Source: Candidatus Poseidoniaceae archaeon
GTDB lineage: Archaea > Thermoplasmatota > Poseidoniia > Poseidoniales > Poseidoniaceae
Assembly (NCBI GenBank): GCA_949373095.1
Contig: CASIBY010000020.1
Span: 1 to 59,770, forward strand
Length of the DNA: 59,770 nt
Direction of reading: 5' to 3'
Below, one piece after another: positions 43,870 to 52,399 of this stretch. A program made the position numbers and the translations under genes. The notes below the pieces were generated by a model. It made no database searches. It was not told where the DNA came from and was given only the letters and a program-made list of their open reading frames with translations. The first letter of the stretch is position 1, and every line of letters begins with the position of its first letter.

Positions 43870-44802
43870 TCAGTCCATCATAGTCTGGAACTGTGCTTGT
43901 AGTACTGGAAGTGCTTCTTCCCACGTTGCGACGATTCCATAATCAGCATGCTTGAAGATTGGTGCATCGGCATCTTTGTTGATGGCGACAATGTAACGAG
44001 AAGAACGCATTCCAGCAAGGTGCTGAATGGCTCCAGATATTCCAACTGCAATGTAGAGGTTGGGGTTAACAGTTTTTCCTGTTTGTCCAACTTGCATGGA
44101 GTGTGGGATTGCCTCCCATGTATCTACTGCAGCACGAGATGCTCCGACTGCTGCGCCGATGGTGTCTGCAACGGCTTCAAGGTGACTGAAGTTGTCAGGT
44201 GAGCCCATTCCACGTCCTCCCGAGATGACAATATTTGCTTCAGAAACATCGAGGCGTTCGGATGCACGAGCCATGAATTCTTGTACTGAGGTCGCTATAT
44301 CTCCCGTTGTGTCAACGACGGAAACGTTCGTTTGCCCGCCTTCCTGCACTGGCGTGAATACGTTGGAGCGAACAGAGATCACACTTTCACTACCGAGTGC
44401 TACGGTTTGCATGGCCTTCCCAGAGTAGACGGGGGATGTCACCTGGTTGCCTTCAATCTTCACTACGTCCTGTACGACAGGGAGGTTACGACGAGCAGCA
44501 ATTCGTGCTGCTAGATCCTTTGACTGAGGTGACGCTCCGGTAACGATGGTTCCCTGAGGCATGATTGCATCCAATGCGGAAGCCCATCCTGCCGCATCGT
44601 AATTTTCAAAGGCAGTGGATTTGGCCGCAACGAGACCGGATATTCCTGACCATGAAGTAGCGCTATCTGCTGCTCCAGCATCCGTGCAGGGCACAATAAG
44701 TGTCGGTTCTGCTCCAAGTGCGCAAGCAGCTGCGATAAGTTCAGCAGTGCTTGGATGGATGGTGTTCTTGTTCATTTCTGCAATTACAATCGTTTCACTC
44801 AT
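43870..44802 (-). CDS. etfA: Electron transfer flavoprotein subunit alpha
   Basis: At 310 residues this is EtfA. The N-terminal half is the usual variable domain. The FAD-binding C-terminal half carries ISGGRGMGSPDNFS, VGQTGKTVNPNLYIAVGISG, and AIQHLAGMRSSRYIVAINKD. ETF accepts electrons from acyl-CoA dehydrogenases. It follows etfB by 9 bases. The glutaryl-CoA dehydrogenase-like gene 5 kb away is a likely electron donor, though not in the same operon. Confidence 0.94.
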   Translation of the reverse strand: MSETIVIAEMNKNTIHPSTAELIAAACALGAEPTLIVPCTDAGAADSATSWSGISGLVAAKSTAFENYDAAGWASALDAIMPQGTIVTGASPQSKDLAARIAARRNLPVVQDVVKIEGNQVTSPVYSGKAMQTVALGSESVISVRSNVFTPVQEGGQTNVSVVDTTGDIATSVQEFMARASERLDVSEANIVISGGRGMGSPDNFSHLEAVADTIGAAVGASRAAVDTWEAIPHSMQVGQTGKTVNPNLYIAVGISGAIQHLAGMRSSRYIVAINKDADAPIFKHADYGIVATWEEALPVLQAQFQTMMD

Positions 44803-44811
44803 GGTATCACT

Positions 44812-45549
44812 TCACAATACGTTGGCCTCGTCCCGTAGCAGTTGTGCTACCTCTGCAGCTGCTTGGCCACCTTGGTAGGATTTCCCTGCGGGTTTTGCGG
44901 GAGGGAGGGATTGACTAACCACGATAACGGTGGAAGGAGGTGCTTCAATTGAACGAACATCTACTGCAGCTTTCTTTGCTTGCATGATGCCCTTAATGTT
45001 CGCCTTTCGAACTTTGAAACTTCCTTTATCGCACGATACAACTGCGGGTAGCGGGACACTGAGGCGCACATTGCCACCATTTCCAGGGGCGGTAACAGAA
45101 AGGCCACCATCGAAACTTGCAGAGATCACATTGGAGGCTGAGGACCAGCCAAGGCGTTCTGCTACACCAGGTCCAGTAGAGCCGGCTCCCGTATCTGCTG
45201 CGGACTTTCCACAGTAGACGACTTCAGCACCGAGGCTAGAAATGGCTTCTTTGAGAACGGTTTGTAGAGCATTGGTGTCCATTGATTCCGATGATTCAAT
45301 TCGAACAATGTTGTCAACTCCCATGGCTTTTGCATCCTTGAGGATTTTTTCTGAAGCGGGCCCTCCTACTGTTAGGGCTGTTACTTCGCCACCAGCGGCT
45401 TCTTTGTGGAGTAGCGCAGTTTCAAGTGCAAATTCATCGTAAGGACTCATGACCATTTTCACAGCCGATAAGTCAACAGTTTGGCCGTTGATGGCTATCT
45501 TCGCGTTGGTATCAGGGACTTGCTTTACAAGGACGACAATGGTTGGCAT
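44812..45549 (-). CDS. etfB: Electron transfer flavoprotein subunit beta
   Basis: From ATG 45549 this is 245 residues, MPTIVVLVKQVPDTNAKIAI. MSPYDEFALETALLHKEA and the later VSCDKGSFKVRKANIKGIMQAK are typical of EtfB. It binds AMP and pairs with EtfA. It is the first gene of the etfBA operon, divergent from the MCM-like gene at 45.7 kb. The 157-base divergent gap holds no clear TATA on either strand. Confidence 0.94.
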   Translation of the reverse strand: MPTIVVLVKQVPDTNAKIAINGQTVDLSAVKMVMSPYDEFALETALLHKEAAGGEVTALTVGGPASEKILKDAKAMGVDNIVRIESSESMDTNALQTVLKEAISSLGAEVVYCGKSAADTGAGSTGPGVAERLGWSSASNVISASFDGGLSVTAPGNGGNVRLSVPLPAVVSCDKGSFKVRKANIKGIMQAKKAAVDVRSIEAPPSTVIVVSQSLPPAKPAGKSYQGGQAAAEVAQLLRDEANVL

Positions 45550-45706
45550 GGGGGTCACTCATCCGAGTACGGATGGATGAACCACCGGCATCCAATTCAT
45601 GAACCTTGTCACCATTGCATATGGGTAAAAGATGGTCTAATTTGTGAGGCGAAGTTTGATGTTAATCCGCCAAGATTATGAACCTTCAACAAAGGGGTAG
45701 AATTCC

Positions 45707-46564
45707 ATGCGAACAGAAGACCCCATTGACCTCGGTGAGAAAGATCAACACGTGCTCGCAGCATGGCGAATCCTATTCGAAAAGGAGTATTCGGCTGAAA
45801 TTAAGGACTTGGAGGGCCTAGAAATGAATGTGTTTGGCTTTGAAGTACAACACGATGTCATGGCAAAGGATAAGTTCCTCAAAACTGAATTCCATCTTAA
45901 CCCAGCGAGGACTCTTTCTCTCGGGGATAAGGTGTTGAAGGAACAATTTGACCAAAATGGGGTTCTCACTCGTCCGGTTGTTAGGGTTGTGAATTTGAGT
46001 GAAAACTATCATCGTACCATGGATGAACTCAGAATGCGAGACCGAGACAAGCTCCTCACTGTAGACGTTAAAATTGCACACGTTTCTCATCCATACGGCT
46101 GGCTCAAGTCTGCGATTTACAAATGCAGGGATTGTGGGACTTCGTCAGTTGTACAACAGCGTAGGGCCAGGGAGCGTGAAAGTCCGAGCGTTTGCCGTAT
46201 TTGTCTTCAAAAATCATTGGACGGTATAGATACAAAGGATATTCCGATAGCACATTTCTATCCCCGGGCCAATTTCCGCATGTTGACTGATGAGTGTTAT
46301 TATGAGGACGTTCAAGATGTTTCAATACGTCAAATTAGTTACAATAAAGATCACCATCTTATCCAGTGTTCGGCTAAATTCGAACTAATTGGCACACTGG
46401 CTGATGACTTGGTAGGAGACGTTGACAGTTCATCCTTCATGCGAGTCAACGGCATTCTCAGGGTACAACCCATTCCAACTCGGAATTTTGCGAAAGACAC
46501 ACGTCGTTTGCTTTCAATAGATGTCATCAGCGTCGAACCCTTGCCGATTATCGACTTCAAGTAA
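45707..46564 (+). CDS. MCM N-terminal-domain-like protein without AAA+ motor
   Basis: This 285-residue protein looks like the N-terminal third of an MCM helicase. A helical A-domain comes first (about 15-100). LLTVDVKIAHVSHPYGWLKS leads to a zinc site CRDC...CRIC (about 140-165), then YYEDVQDVSIRQI, where MCMs have the 'DFQ-x-IKIQE' strand, and IGTLADDLVGDVDSSSFMRV. The OB-fold closes near LSIDVISVEPLP. There is no Walker A or B. The gene ends cleanly at 46564 and is followed by tyrS on the other strand, so this is not an edge effect. Confidence 0.62.
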   Translation: MRTEDPIDLGEKDQHVLAAWRILFEKEYSAEIKDLEGLEMNVFGFEVQHDVMAKDKFLKTEFHLNPARTLSLGDKVLKEQFDQNGVLTRPVVRVVNLSENYHRTMDELRMRDRDKLLTVDVKIAHVSHPYGWLKSAIYKCRDCGTSSVVQQRRARERESPSVCRICLQKSLDGIDTKDIPIAHFYPRANFRMLTDECYYEDVQDVSIRQISYNKDHHLIQCSAKFELIGTLADDLVGDVDSSSFMRVNGILRVQPIPTRNFAKDTRRLLSIDVISVEPLPIIDFK

Positions 46565-46566
46565 GT

Positions 46567-47712
46567 TTATCCTTGCATTAGTTCTGTAACGGTGTTGAGG
46601 GCTTCGGGATTAGCATTAAAATAGGTTTCAACAGATTCCAGCCCTTTTGCAAGTCCATCAGCAACTCCAAATTTCGCATCAAGTGGGTGCAAGGTGCCGT
46701 TGGTAACTGCCTCTTTGAATGCCTCAAGGGTAGTCCATGTACTTGGTTCTCCGAAACGAGGATCAGGAGTCACCACTATTTCTCCGAATTCGGGCAGTAC
46801 AATATATTCTGCAAGTTCGTAAACAGGCGAATTCTGATCTTCAGGATCCAAGTAAGCTTTTCGCATTTTCTTACGGATTCGTTCATGGGTGTCGTGAAGA
46901 AGCAGTGCTCCTGCGGGGTCAGATTTTGACATCTTGTGATCAAAGGACTCCATTCGAGTTCCAGACGCTTTGAGTGATGAAATGATAGGGGTGTGGAGAC
47001 AGGTTGCTTTTTCCCACCCATATTTCGATGCAACATCCCTCATGAACATGTGAGCTTTTCGTTGGTCCATGCCTCCGATTGCAATATCAATGTTCATTTC
47101 GAATATGTCTGCGGCCTGCATGGCTGGATAGTAGAATTTAGAGAGGTCATGGTCTGAAGAGGCTTCGTCCCTACCCATGATGGTAAACGTTTTGCGAACC
47201 ATAGCCAACGTGGCTCCCTTGGAACAACGTAGGACACGAGCCCAGTACTCACTTGATTTCATGACTTCGCTAGCCCACTTGAACTGGAGTTGTCCAGGGC
47301 CTGTTCCTTCCGGAGGGTTTCCGAGGAGCGCTCTGAAGGTCTCTTCCATGTATCGGGCAGTGGTTTGGATTGCATCCATGTCCCCTCCGAATTTGTCGTT
47401 GACCCATGCGTGCCAATCTGCAAGAAAGACCATGACATTTGCATCGGCTTCAAGCATCCTGCGTAATTGAAGCGAGAGAACTTTCCATCCAATATGTGCC
47501 TTACCGCTTGGTTCAAATCCAACGTAGCATTGGATGATACCGTCTCCCGAACTTGAGGTGTCTTCAGTCAAACACTTAACGAGGTGCTCTAATCCAACTA
47601 CTTCGTCGACATGACCAACCATCATTTCGAGCCGTTCTTTCTTATTTGAGGAAAGTTCATTGATGGCTGGAATCCGTTCGATAAAAGCATCTAATAGATT
47701 CTCGGCTACCAT
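46567..47712 (-). CDS. tyrS: Tyrosyl-tRNA synthetase (archaeal type)
   Basis: This 381-residue class I synthetase has YVGFEPSGKAHIGW (HIGH region), VFLADWHAWVNDKFGG, GGMDQRKAHMFMRDVASKYG and the KMSKS loop in DHKMSKSDPAGALLL. These match the short archaeal/eukaryotic TyrRS that lacks the bacterial S4 domain. It attaches Tyr to tRNA-Tyr. It lies downstream of and close to the unknown gene at 47.7-48.3 kb (10 bases), and is convergent with the MCM-like gene (2-base gap). Confidence 0.93.
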   Translation of the reverse strand: MVAENLLDAFIERIPAINELSSNKKERLEMMVGHVDEVVGLEHLVKCLTEDTSSSGDGIIQCYVGFEPSGKAHIGWKVLSLQLRRMLEADANVMVFLADWHAWVNDKFGGDMDAIQTTARYMEETFRALLGNPPEGTGPGQLQFKWASEVMKSSEYWARVLRCSKGATLAMVRKTFTIMGRDEASSDHDLSKFYYPAMQAADIFEMNIDIAIGGMDQRKAHMFMRDVASKYGWEKATCLHTPIISSLKASGTRMESFDHKMSKSDPAGALLLHDTHERIRKKMRKAYLDPEDQNSPVYELAEYIVLPEFGEIVVTPDPRFGEPSTWTTLEAFKEAVTNGTLHPLDAKFGVADGLAKGLESVETYFNANPEALNTVTELMQG

Positions 47713-47722
47713 GGAATCACCC

Positions 47723-48340
47723 TCAGAAGAGGTCGTTCAGTTTCTTGGCCTGGCCTTCTGACGGAGGAGTTCCTGCGTCGATCATACCTTGCAACTTTTC
47801 AATGAGTTCATGGGCCTTGGCTTGGGTTTCGGCTGTAACATCCATTAATTGCATAGATTTGTGAGCCATTTTGATAGCAGATTTAGCCTTTGAGAACTTC
47901 TTTGCTTCTTCCTTGGCCTTGTCTCCGCGTTGTTTTGCGGAGTATCCTGTGGCGTCGTCTAAAAACCCGGACCACCTACGGCGAGATTCCATGGCCATTT
48001 CCCGTCCATTTTCTCCTTCGAGGAATTCACCAAGGGCGCTTCCTTTGAGTTGTTCCACATCAACCGCAAGTTTACCTGCTGGGTCAAAGGACCCTTGAAC
48101 CATCACTAAAAGGCCGTATGAGCCTGTAAAAACGCCATCGGCGTCCACATTTATGTCTTCAAAATATTGGGTTGCGAGTTTTGCCAACCCTGCATTTCCG
48201 CCCATCGTCTTTTGCACGCCTCTTTTAACAGCAAATCGCTCCATGGTCTGGCGAAGCACCCTTTTGACATAAGCATCACCGTTCAACTTGCTGAAATGAG
48301 GGGATAGTAGAGAAGCATACTTCGTCGGAGAGATTTTCAT
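47723..48340 (-). CDS. Conserved-looking protein of unknown function
   Basis: I do not recognise this 205-residue protein. The N-terminal half is mixed alpha/beta with YFEDINVDADGVFTGSYGLL. The C-terminal half is helical and rich in Lys, Ala and Glu (AKEEAKKFSKAKSAIKMAHK), and may form a coiled coil. No membrane segment or signal peptide is seen. It is likely cotranscribed with tyrS (10-base gap) and divergent from the propeller membrane protein. Confidence 0.55.
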   Translation of the reverse strand: MKISPTKYASLLSPHFSKLNGDAYVKRVLRQTMERFAVKRGVQKTMGGNAGLAKLATQYFEDINVDADGVFTGSYGLLVMVQGSFDPAGKLAVDVEQLKGSALGEFLEGENGREMAMESRRRWSGFLDDATGYSAKQRGDKAKEEAKKFSKAKSAIKMAHKSMQLMDVTAETQAKAHELIEKLQGMIDAGTPPSEGQAKKLNDLF

Positions 48341-48362
48341 ACATGGGCTGGTGCATCAAGGT

Positions 48363-49550
48363 ATGGGCGTACGCAAGTTTGCACTCTTCGTTCTTTTTTT
48401 ATTCCTCATTCCAACGGTTTCTGGTGAAGCCGTCACTCGTATTGAGTTAAGCGATGCTGGAGTTTTAGGAGAGACCGATTTGGGAATCAAAGTAGGCGAA
48501 GTTTCTCCTGATGGCTCCTCGGTCCTTATTGCAGGAATTGACGGGTATGCTCGCGTTCTTTCTGCTACAGATGCTGATGATCGTTCTAAGGACATTGAAC
48601 TACTAACCGGGCGTACTTCAACGGTTCAAGATGTTGCATGGCATCCACGGGGCAACACAGCACTTTTGATGGGGGGGGGAGGACTTGCTCTTCGCTACGA
48701 TACTTACGATCATGGAATCACATTTGTCAACGATTCATTTTCGGTATTGGGCTACGACCTTTCTGCTGTTGATTGGCGGTCAGCAGGAGACTATGCCTAC
48801 GTTGGTTCTGAAGACGGAACCCTCTGGAAGTTTGCAGAGCATAGTGGCTTCCAATCCCTCAATTCCACAAGCACAAGTCAAATCACAGACATTTCATGCC
48901 ATCCTAATCCCAACTACAATGTATGCTTCGTATCAAGTCTCGAGGATGGTATTGGAGTTATTGATAGGGACCATAAATTGACTTGGATGTCAGGTACGGT
49001 CACTGAAACTTGGGTCGGTGTTGAATGTTCAGACATTACCCTGAACGAATGCGTTGCGTTTGCTAGCGGACTGCGTAGCAAAGCTCTCCGCATCAATACC
49101 ATCGATGCGAGTCAGTCATATGGGGAACCCACATTGATGTTTGACTTATCCTCCGGAGAACAAATTGATGTAACTGCAGGCCATGGTGGTACAAGCCTGG
49201 TCCATATGGCTCCGTTTTCGCTGATTCGTCATGAACCACAAACCAGCGAAGCATTCACGGTTCTCATGGCGGAAGACGCCGCTATGTGGGATTCTGTTAT
49301 TGCTGGTAGGACAATGAGCGTGATTTGGGAGACGGGTATGAACGAAGGGTTCATTGTAACCGAATTCGGCAATATCGTCGCCTTCTCTCCCCTCTTAGAG
49401 GAAGTTGATGGAAACATAATGACAGTACTCGTGCTTGGGGCTGTTGCAATTTCGGTGCCTGGTGTCATTCTTGGTCTTGTTTACATGAACAGTACTTGGC
49501 TTCAACGCAAGTACAATGAGTGGCGTTTTCCTAAGAAAAAAAGCAAATAA
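48363..49550 (+). CDS. Secreted beta-propeller (WD40-like) protein with C-terminal membrane anchor
   Basis: From ATG 48363 this is 395 residues. A signal peptide is clear (MGVRKFALFVLFLFLIPTVS). The body is propeller-like, with blades such as SVLIAGIDGYARVLSA, VAWHPRGNTALLMGGGGL and VDWRSAGDYAYVGSEDG. The C-terminus has a membrane helix (about 345-368) and a basic tail (NEWRFPKKKSK) that would face the cytoplasm. No enzymatic motif is visible. It resembles in layout, not sequence, the anchored protein at 28-29 kb. A GTG at 48351 would add four residues. Confidence 0.7.
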   Translation: MGVRKFALFVLFLFLIPTVSGEAVTRIELSDAGVLGETDLGIKVGEVSPDGSSVLIAGIDGYARVLSATDADDRSKDIELLTGRTSTVQDVAWHPRGNTALLMGGGGLALRYDTYDHGITFVNDSFSVLGYDLSAVDWRSAGDYAYVGSEDGTLWKFAEHSGFQSLNSTSTSQITDISCHPNPNYNVCFVSSLEDGIGVIDRDHKLTWMSGTVTETWVGVECSDITLNECVAFASGLRSKALRINTIDASQSYGEPTLMFDLSSGEQIDVTAGHGGTSLVHMAPFSLIRHEPQTSEAFTVLMAEDAAMWDSVIAGRTMSVIWETGMNEGFIVTEFGNIVAFSPLLEEVDGNIMTVLVLGAVAISVPGVILGLVYMNSTWLQRKYNEWRFPKKKSK

Positions 49551-49616
49551 TCCTTCCCGGATGAAGGGTTATGTTGATGAAGCACGCGCGTAGCCATGAG
49601 GATGAGGGAGACTGCC

Positions 49617-50792
49617 ATGGAGCCGTTTGAAGGATTAGATTTCTACGATATAGAAAGCCTACTGACCGAAGAAGAAATTATGATTCGGGATTTAGTTCGC
49701 GAATGGGTTGACGAAGAAGTCATTCCGAAAATAGAACAAGCATGCGAAGACGGCGTCTTTCTTGACGAATGGCGAGTTGCCCTCGGAGAAATGGGAGTTC
49801 TCGGTGCTCCGCTCAAAGGCTACGGATGCCCGGGTCTATCTTACATCGCATATGGATTGATTTGCCAGGAACTTGAGCGTGGAGATAGCGGACTACGCTC
49901 TTTTGCCTCTGTTCAAGGATCCCTTGCAATGTACCCAATTTGGGACTTTGGAAGCGAAGAACAGAAAGAGCATTACCTACCAAAGATGGCCTCAGGCGAA
50001 TGGATTGGATGCTTTGGCCTCACTGAACCCGATTACGGATCAAACCCTGGTGACATGATAACCAAGGCAGAAGACAAAGGAGATCATTATCTTCTCAACG
50101 GGGCTAAGATGTGGATTACCAACGGGACCATCGCTGATGTAGCTGTGGTTTGGGCAAAACTTGACGGCGTTATTCGTGGCTTCATCGTTGAGAAGGGTGA
50201 TGAAGGATTCACTGCTCCGGAAATGAAAGGCAAGCACTCTCTGAAAGCAAGTGTAACTAGCGAACTCGTGTTTCAGGATTGTAAGATTCCAAAAGACCGT
50301 ATGCTCCCGGACGTCAAAGGCCTTCGAGGCCCATTCTCATGCTTGAACAACGCTCGCTACGGTATCTCATGGGGTGTTCTAGGCTCCGCAATGGCTTGTT
50401 TCCACAGTTCGAAAACATACGCCCTATCACGAATTCAATTTGATCATCCTATTGCATCTTACCAACTAATTCAAAACAAGTTGGCTTGGATGCTTAGAGA
50501 AATCACAAAAGGACAACTCCTTGCTTACCACCTTGGGAAGAAGAAGGACGACGGAACTTGGTTCCCCGAACAAATCTCTCTGGCTAAAATGAATAACGTT
50601 GACATCGCATTGGAAATTGCACGTGTCTCTCGGGACATCCATGGTGCTAACGGAATCCTTGATGAATATCCAATTATGCGCCACATGGCTAATCTTGAGT
50701 CTGTCAAAACCTATGAAGGAACTCACGACATTCACAATCTAATTATTGGGCGTTATATCACTGGAATTCAAGCATTCACGCGTAACGCTTGA
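49617..50792 (+). CDS. gcdH: Acyl-CoA dehydrogenase, glutaryl-CoA dehydrogenase-like
   Basis: At 391 residues this has the acyl-CoA dehydrogenase fold. CFGLTEPDYGSNPGDM and WITNGTIADVAVVWA bind FAD and substrate. The C-terminal SRDIHGANGILDEYPIMRHM and LESVKTYEGTHDIHNLIIGR include the catalytic Glu and match glutaryl-CoA dehydrogenases. Those enzymes oxidise and decarboxylate glutaryl-CoA to crotonyl-CoA; the exact substrate here is inferred. ATG 49617 is preferred, with GAGGGA at 49604-49609; earlier ATGs are at 49596 and 49602. ETF is encoded at 43.9-45.5 kb. Confidence 0.85.
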   Translation: MEPFEGLDFYDIESLLTEEEIMIRDLVREWVDEEVIPKIEQACEDGVFLDEWRVALGEMGVLGAPLKGYGCPGLSYIAYGLICQELERGDSGLRSFASVQGSLAMYPIWDFGSEEQKEHYLPKMASGEWIGCFGLTEPDYGSNPGDMITKAEDKGDHYLLNGAKMWITNGTIADVAVVWAKLDGVIRGFIVEKGDEGFTAPEMKGKHSLKASVTSELVFQDCKIPKDRMLPDVKGLRGPFSCLNNARYGISWGVLGSAMACFHSSKTYALSRIQFDHPIASYQLIQNKLAWMLREITKGQLLAYHLGKKKDDGTWFPEQISLAKMNNVDIALEIARVSRDIHGANGILDEYPIMRHMANLESVKTYEGTHDIHNLIIGRYITGIQAFTRNA

Positions 50793-50821
50793 TCACGTCA
50801 GCAAACACAATGTTAGTGGCT

Positions 50822-52345
50822 TCAACTTGAACACGAGAGCATTGAACAACCTACGCGATGGCGTGCCCACTCTGGACGCTTTTGAAACCAAGTTGTTTCA
50901 AATTGAGGTTGTTCCGAATAAGGGTCTTTGAGGAGGGTGTGAAGTTCTTCAGCAACCGAGAAGTCACCCTTTTCAGCAGCATCAATCGCGAGTTGCGCCA
51001 TCCAATTCCTCAAGACGTACTTTGGATTATTTTGGAGCATCATTTGATGGTTTGGACTTTGGCCTGTCCGTTCCCACCATCGAAGAAGCCATTCGCCCCA
51101 TGCATCTTTTGGTATGGTCAAAGGGTCGTAGAACGCATCCTCTAACAGTTCAATAGATGGCCGTTCAATGGATGAAAGAAGTCGGAAAAATATTGTCATG
51201 TCCGTTTCAACCGTTTGCAATAATGCATTCAAATCTCGAATGAGGGGCTCATCATCTTCACTCCAGTTTCCAAATCCGAGTTTGTTTGCCCACATTGTGT
51301 TATGCAGTTGTTCAAATTTGACCGTGTAGGCCTCCAATACATTGTGAAGGAGTTCGGGTTCATCCATCAGTGGGACCATTGCTTCGAGAAGCCGTGCAAC
51401 GTTCCATGCTCCAATTTGGGGTTGTTGGCCGTAGCAATATCGACTTCTTCCTGCATCGGTAGTATTTGGCGTCCACCCGGGATTGTAATCTTCCAGCCAA
51501 CCATAAGGGCCGTAATCAATAGTTAATCCGTGTATTGACATGTTATCGGTGTTCATGACTCCGTGGACAAATCCTACTCTCATCCAATGTGAAATCATAA
51601 CGGCTGTTTGTTCAGCAACGTGGGTAAGCCATGAAATGCGAGAAACATCATCATCAGCAGAATGGTTTGGGAAGTGATGTCTCAATGTATGGCTAACAAG
51701 TGCATTCAGGGTTTCATGGTCGCCGTTGGCGGCGTGGATCTGATAACTTCCAAACCGAAGAAAACTAGGTGCTACTCGACAAACAACCGCTCCATCTTCT
51801 GGGGCTGGATTGCCGTTGTAGAGGACATCACGCACGATTTGTTCCCCAGTGGTTACGAGTGAAAGCGCTCGTGTTGTTGGCACGCCCAAATGCTGCATTG
51901 CTTCACTGCAAAGGAATTCACGAAGTGACGATCGAAGGACGGCTTTACCATCAGCAAAACGCGAGTAGGGCGTGTGTCCTGCTCCTTTGAGTTGTAATTC
52001 AACGACTTCATTTTCCAACTGGAGTTCACCTAATGTAATGGCTCTTCCATCTCCAAGTTGATTGGCCCAAGAGCCGAATTGATGCCCTCCATAACGTTGC
52101 GAATAAGGGTCCATCCCATTAGTGACCATTCCCCCTCCAAGAATTCGTCCATCAGGGCGTTCAAGACCTAACTTCAATCCCATTTCTTCCGACCACATTT
52201 GAAGTTCCGGCGAGGTTGGAGGTGAGGGTTTCACTCGTGACCAACATGCATTGGGGACTTGACGTGATTTACCGCCCATTTCGGGGTCACCCGGAGTTTC
52301 TTCAAGAAATCGAGTGAGCCACTTTAGTGATTCAAAGGTGGCCAT
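50822..52345 (-). CDS. selO: SelO/YdiU family protein adenylyltransferase
   Basis: At 507 residues this is a full-length SelO pseudokinase. It has MDPYSQRYGGHQFGSWANQL, GDGRAITLGELQLENEVVEL, LQLKGAGHTPYSRFADGKAV, and VMNTDNMSIHGLTIDYGPYG. SelO transfers AMP from ATP to Ser, Thr or Tyr of proteins in redox regulation. The protein ends MLSCSS, the usual Cys-containing tail in which eukaryotes place selenocysteine; here it is Cys. It is convergent with the acyl-CoA dehydrogenase gene. SelO is mostly bacterial and eukaryotic, so acquisition by transfer is plausible. Confidence 0.92.
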   Translation of the reverse strand: MATFESLKWLTRFLEETPGDPEMGGKSRQVPNACWSRVKPSPPTSPELQMWSEEMGLKLGLERPDGRILGGGMVTNGMDPYSQRYGGHQFGSWANQLGDGRAITLGELQLENEVVELQLKGAGHTPYSRFADGKAVLRSSLREFLCSEAMQHLGVPTTRALSLVTTGEQIVRDVLYNGNPAPEDGAVVCRVAPSFLRFGSYQIHAANGDHETLNALVSHTLRHHFPNHSADDDVSRISWLTHVAEQTAVMISHWMRVGFVHGVMNTDNMSIHGLTIDYGPYGWLEDYNPGWTPNTTDAGRSRYCYGQQPQIGAWNVARLLEAMVPLMDEPELLHNVLEAYTVKFEQLHNTMWANKLGFGNWSEDDEPLIRDLNALLQTVETDMTIFFRLLSSIERPSIELLEDAFYDPLTIPKDAWGEWLLRWWERTGQSPNHQMMLQNNPKYVLRNWMAQLAIDAAEKGDFSVAEELHTLLKDPYSEQPQFETTWFQKRPEWARHRVGCSMLSCSS

Positions 52346-52399
52346 GTGACGAGCATGATGGCCGGTGTTTTGAACGTGTGGTTCGACTCAGTTCGTTCT

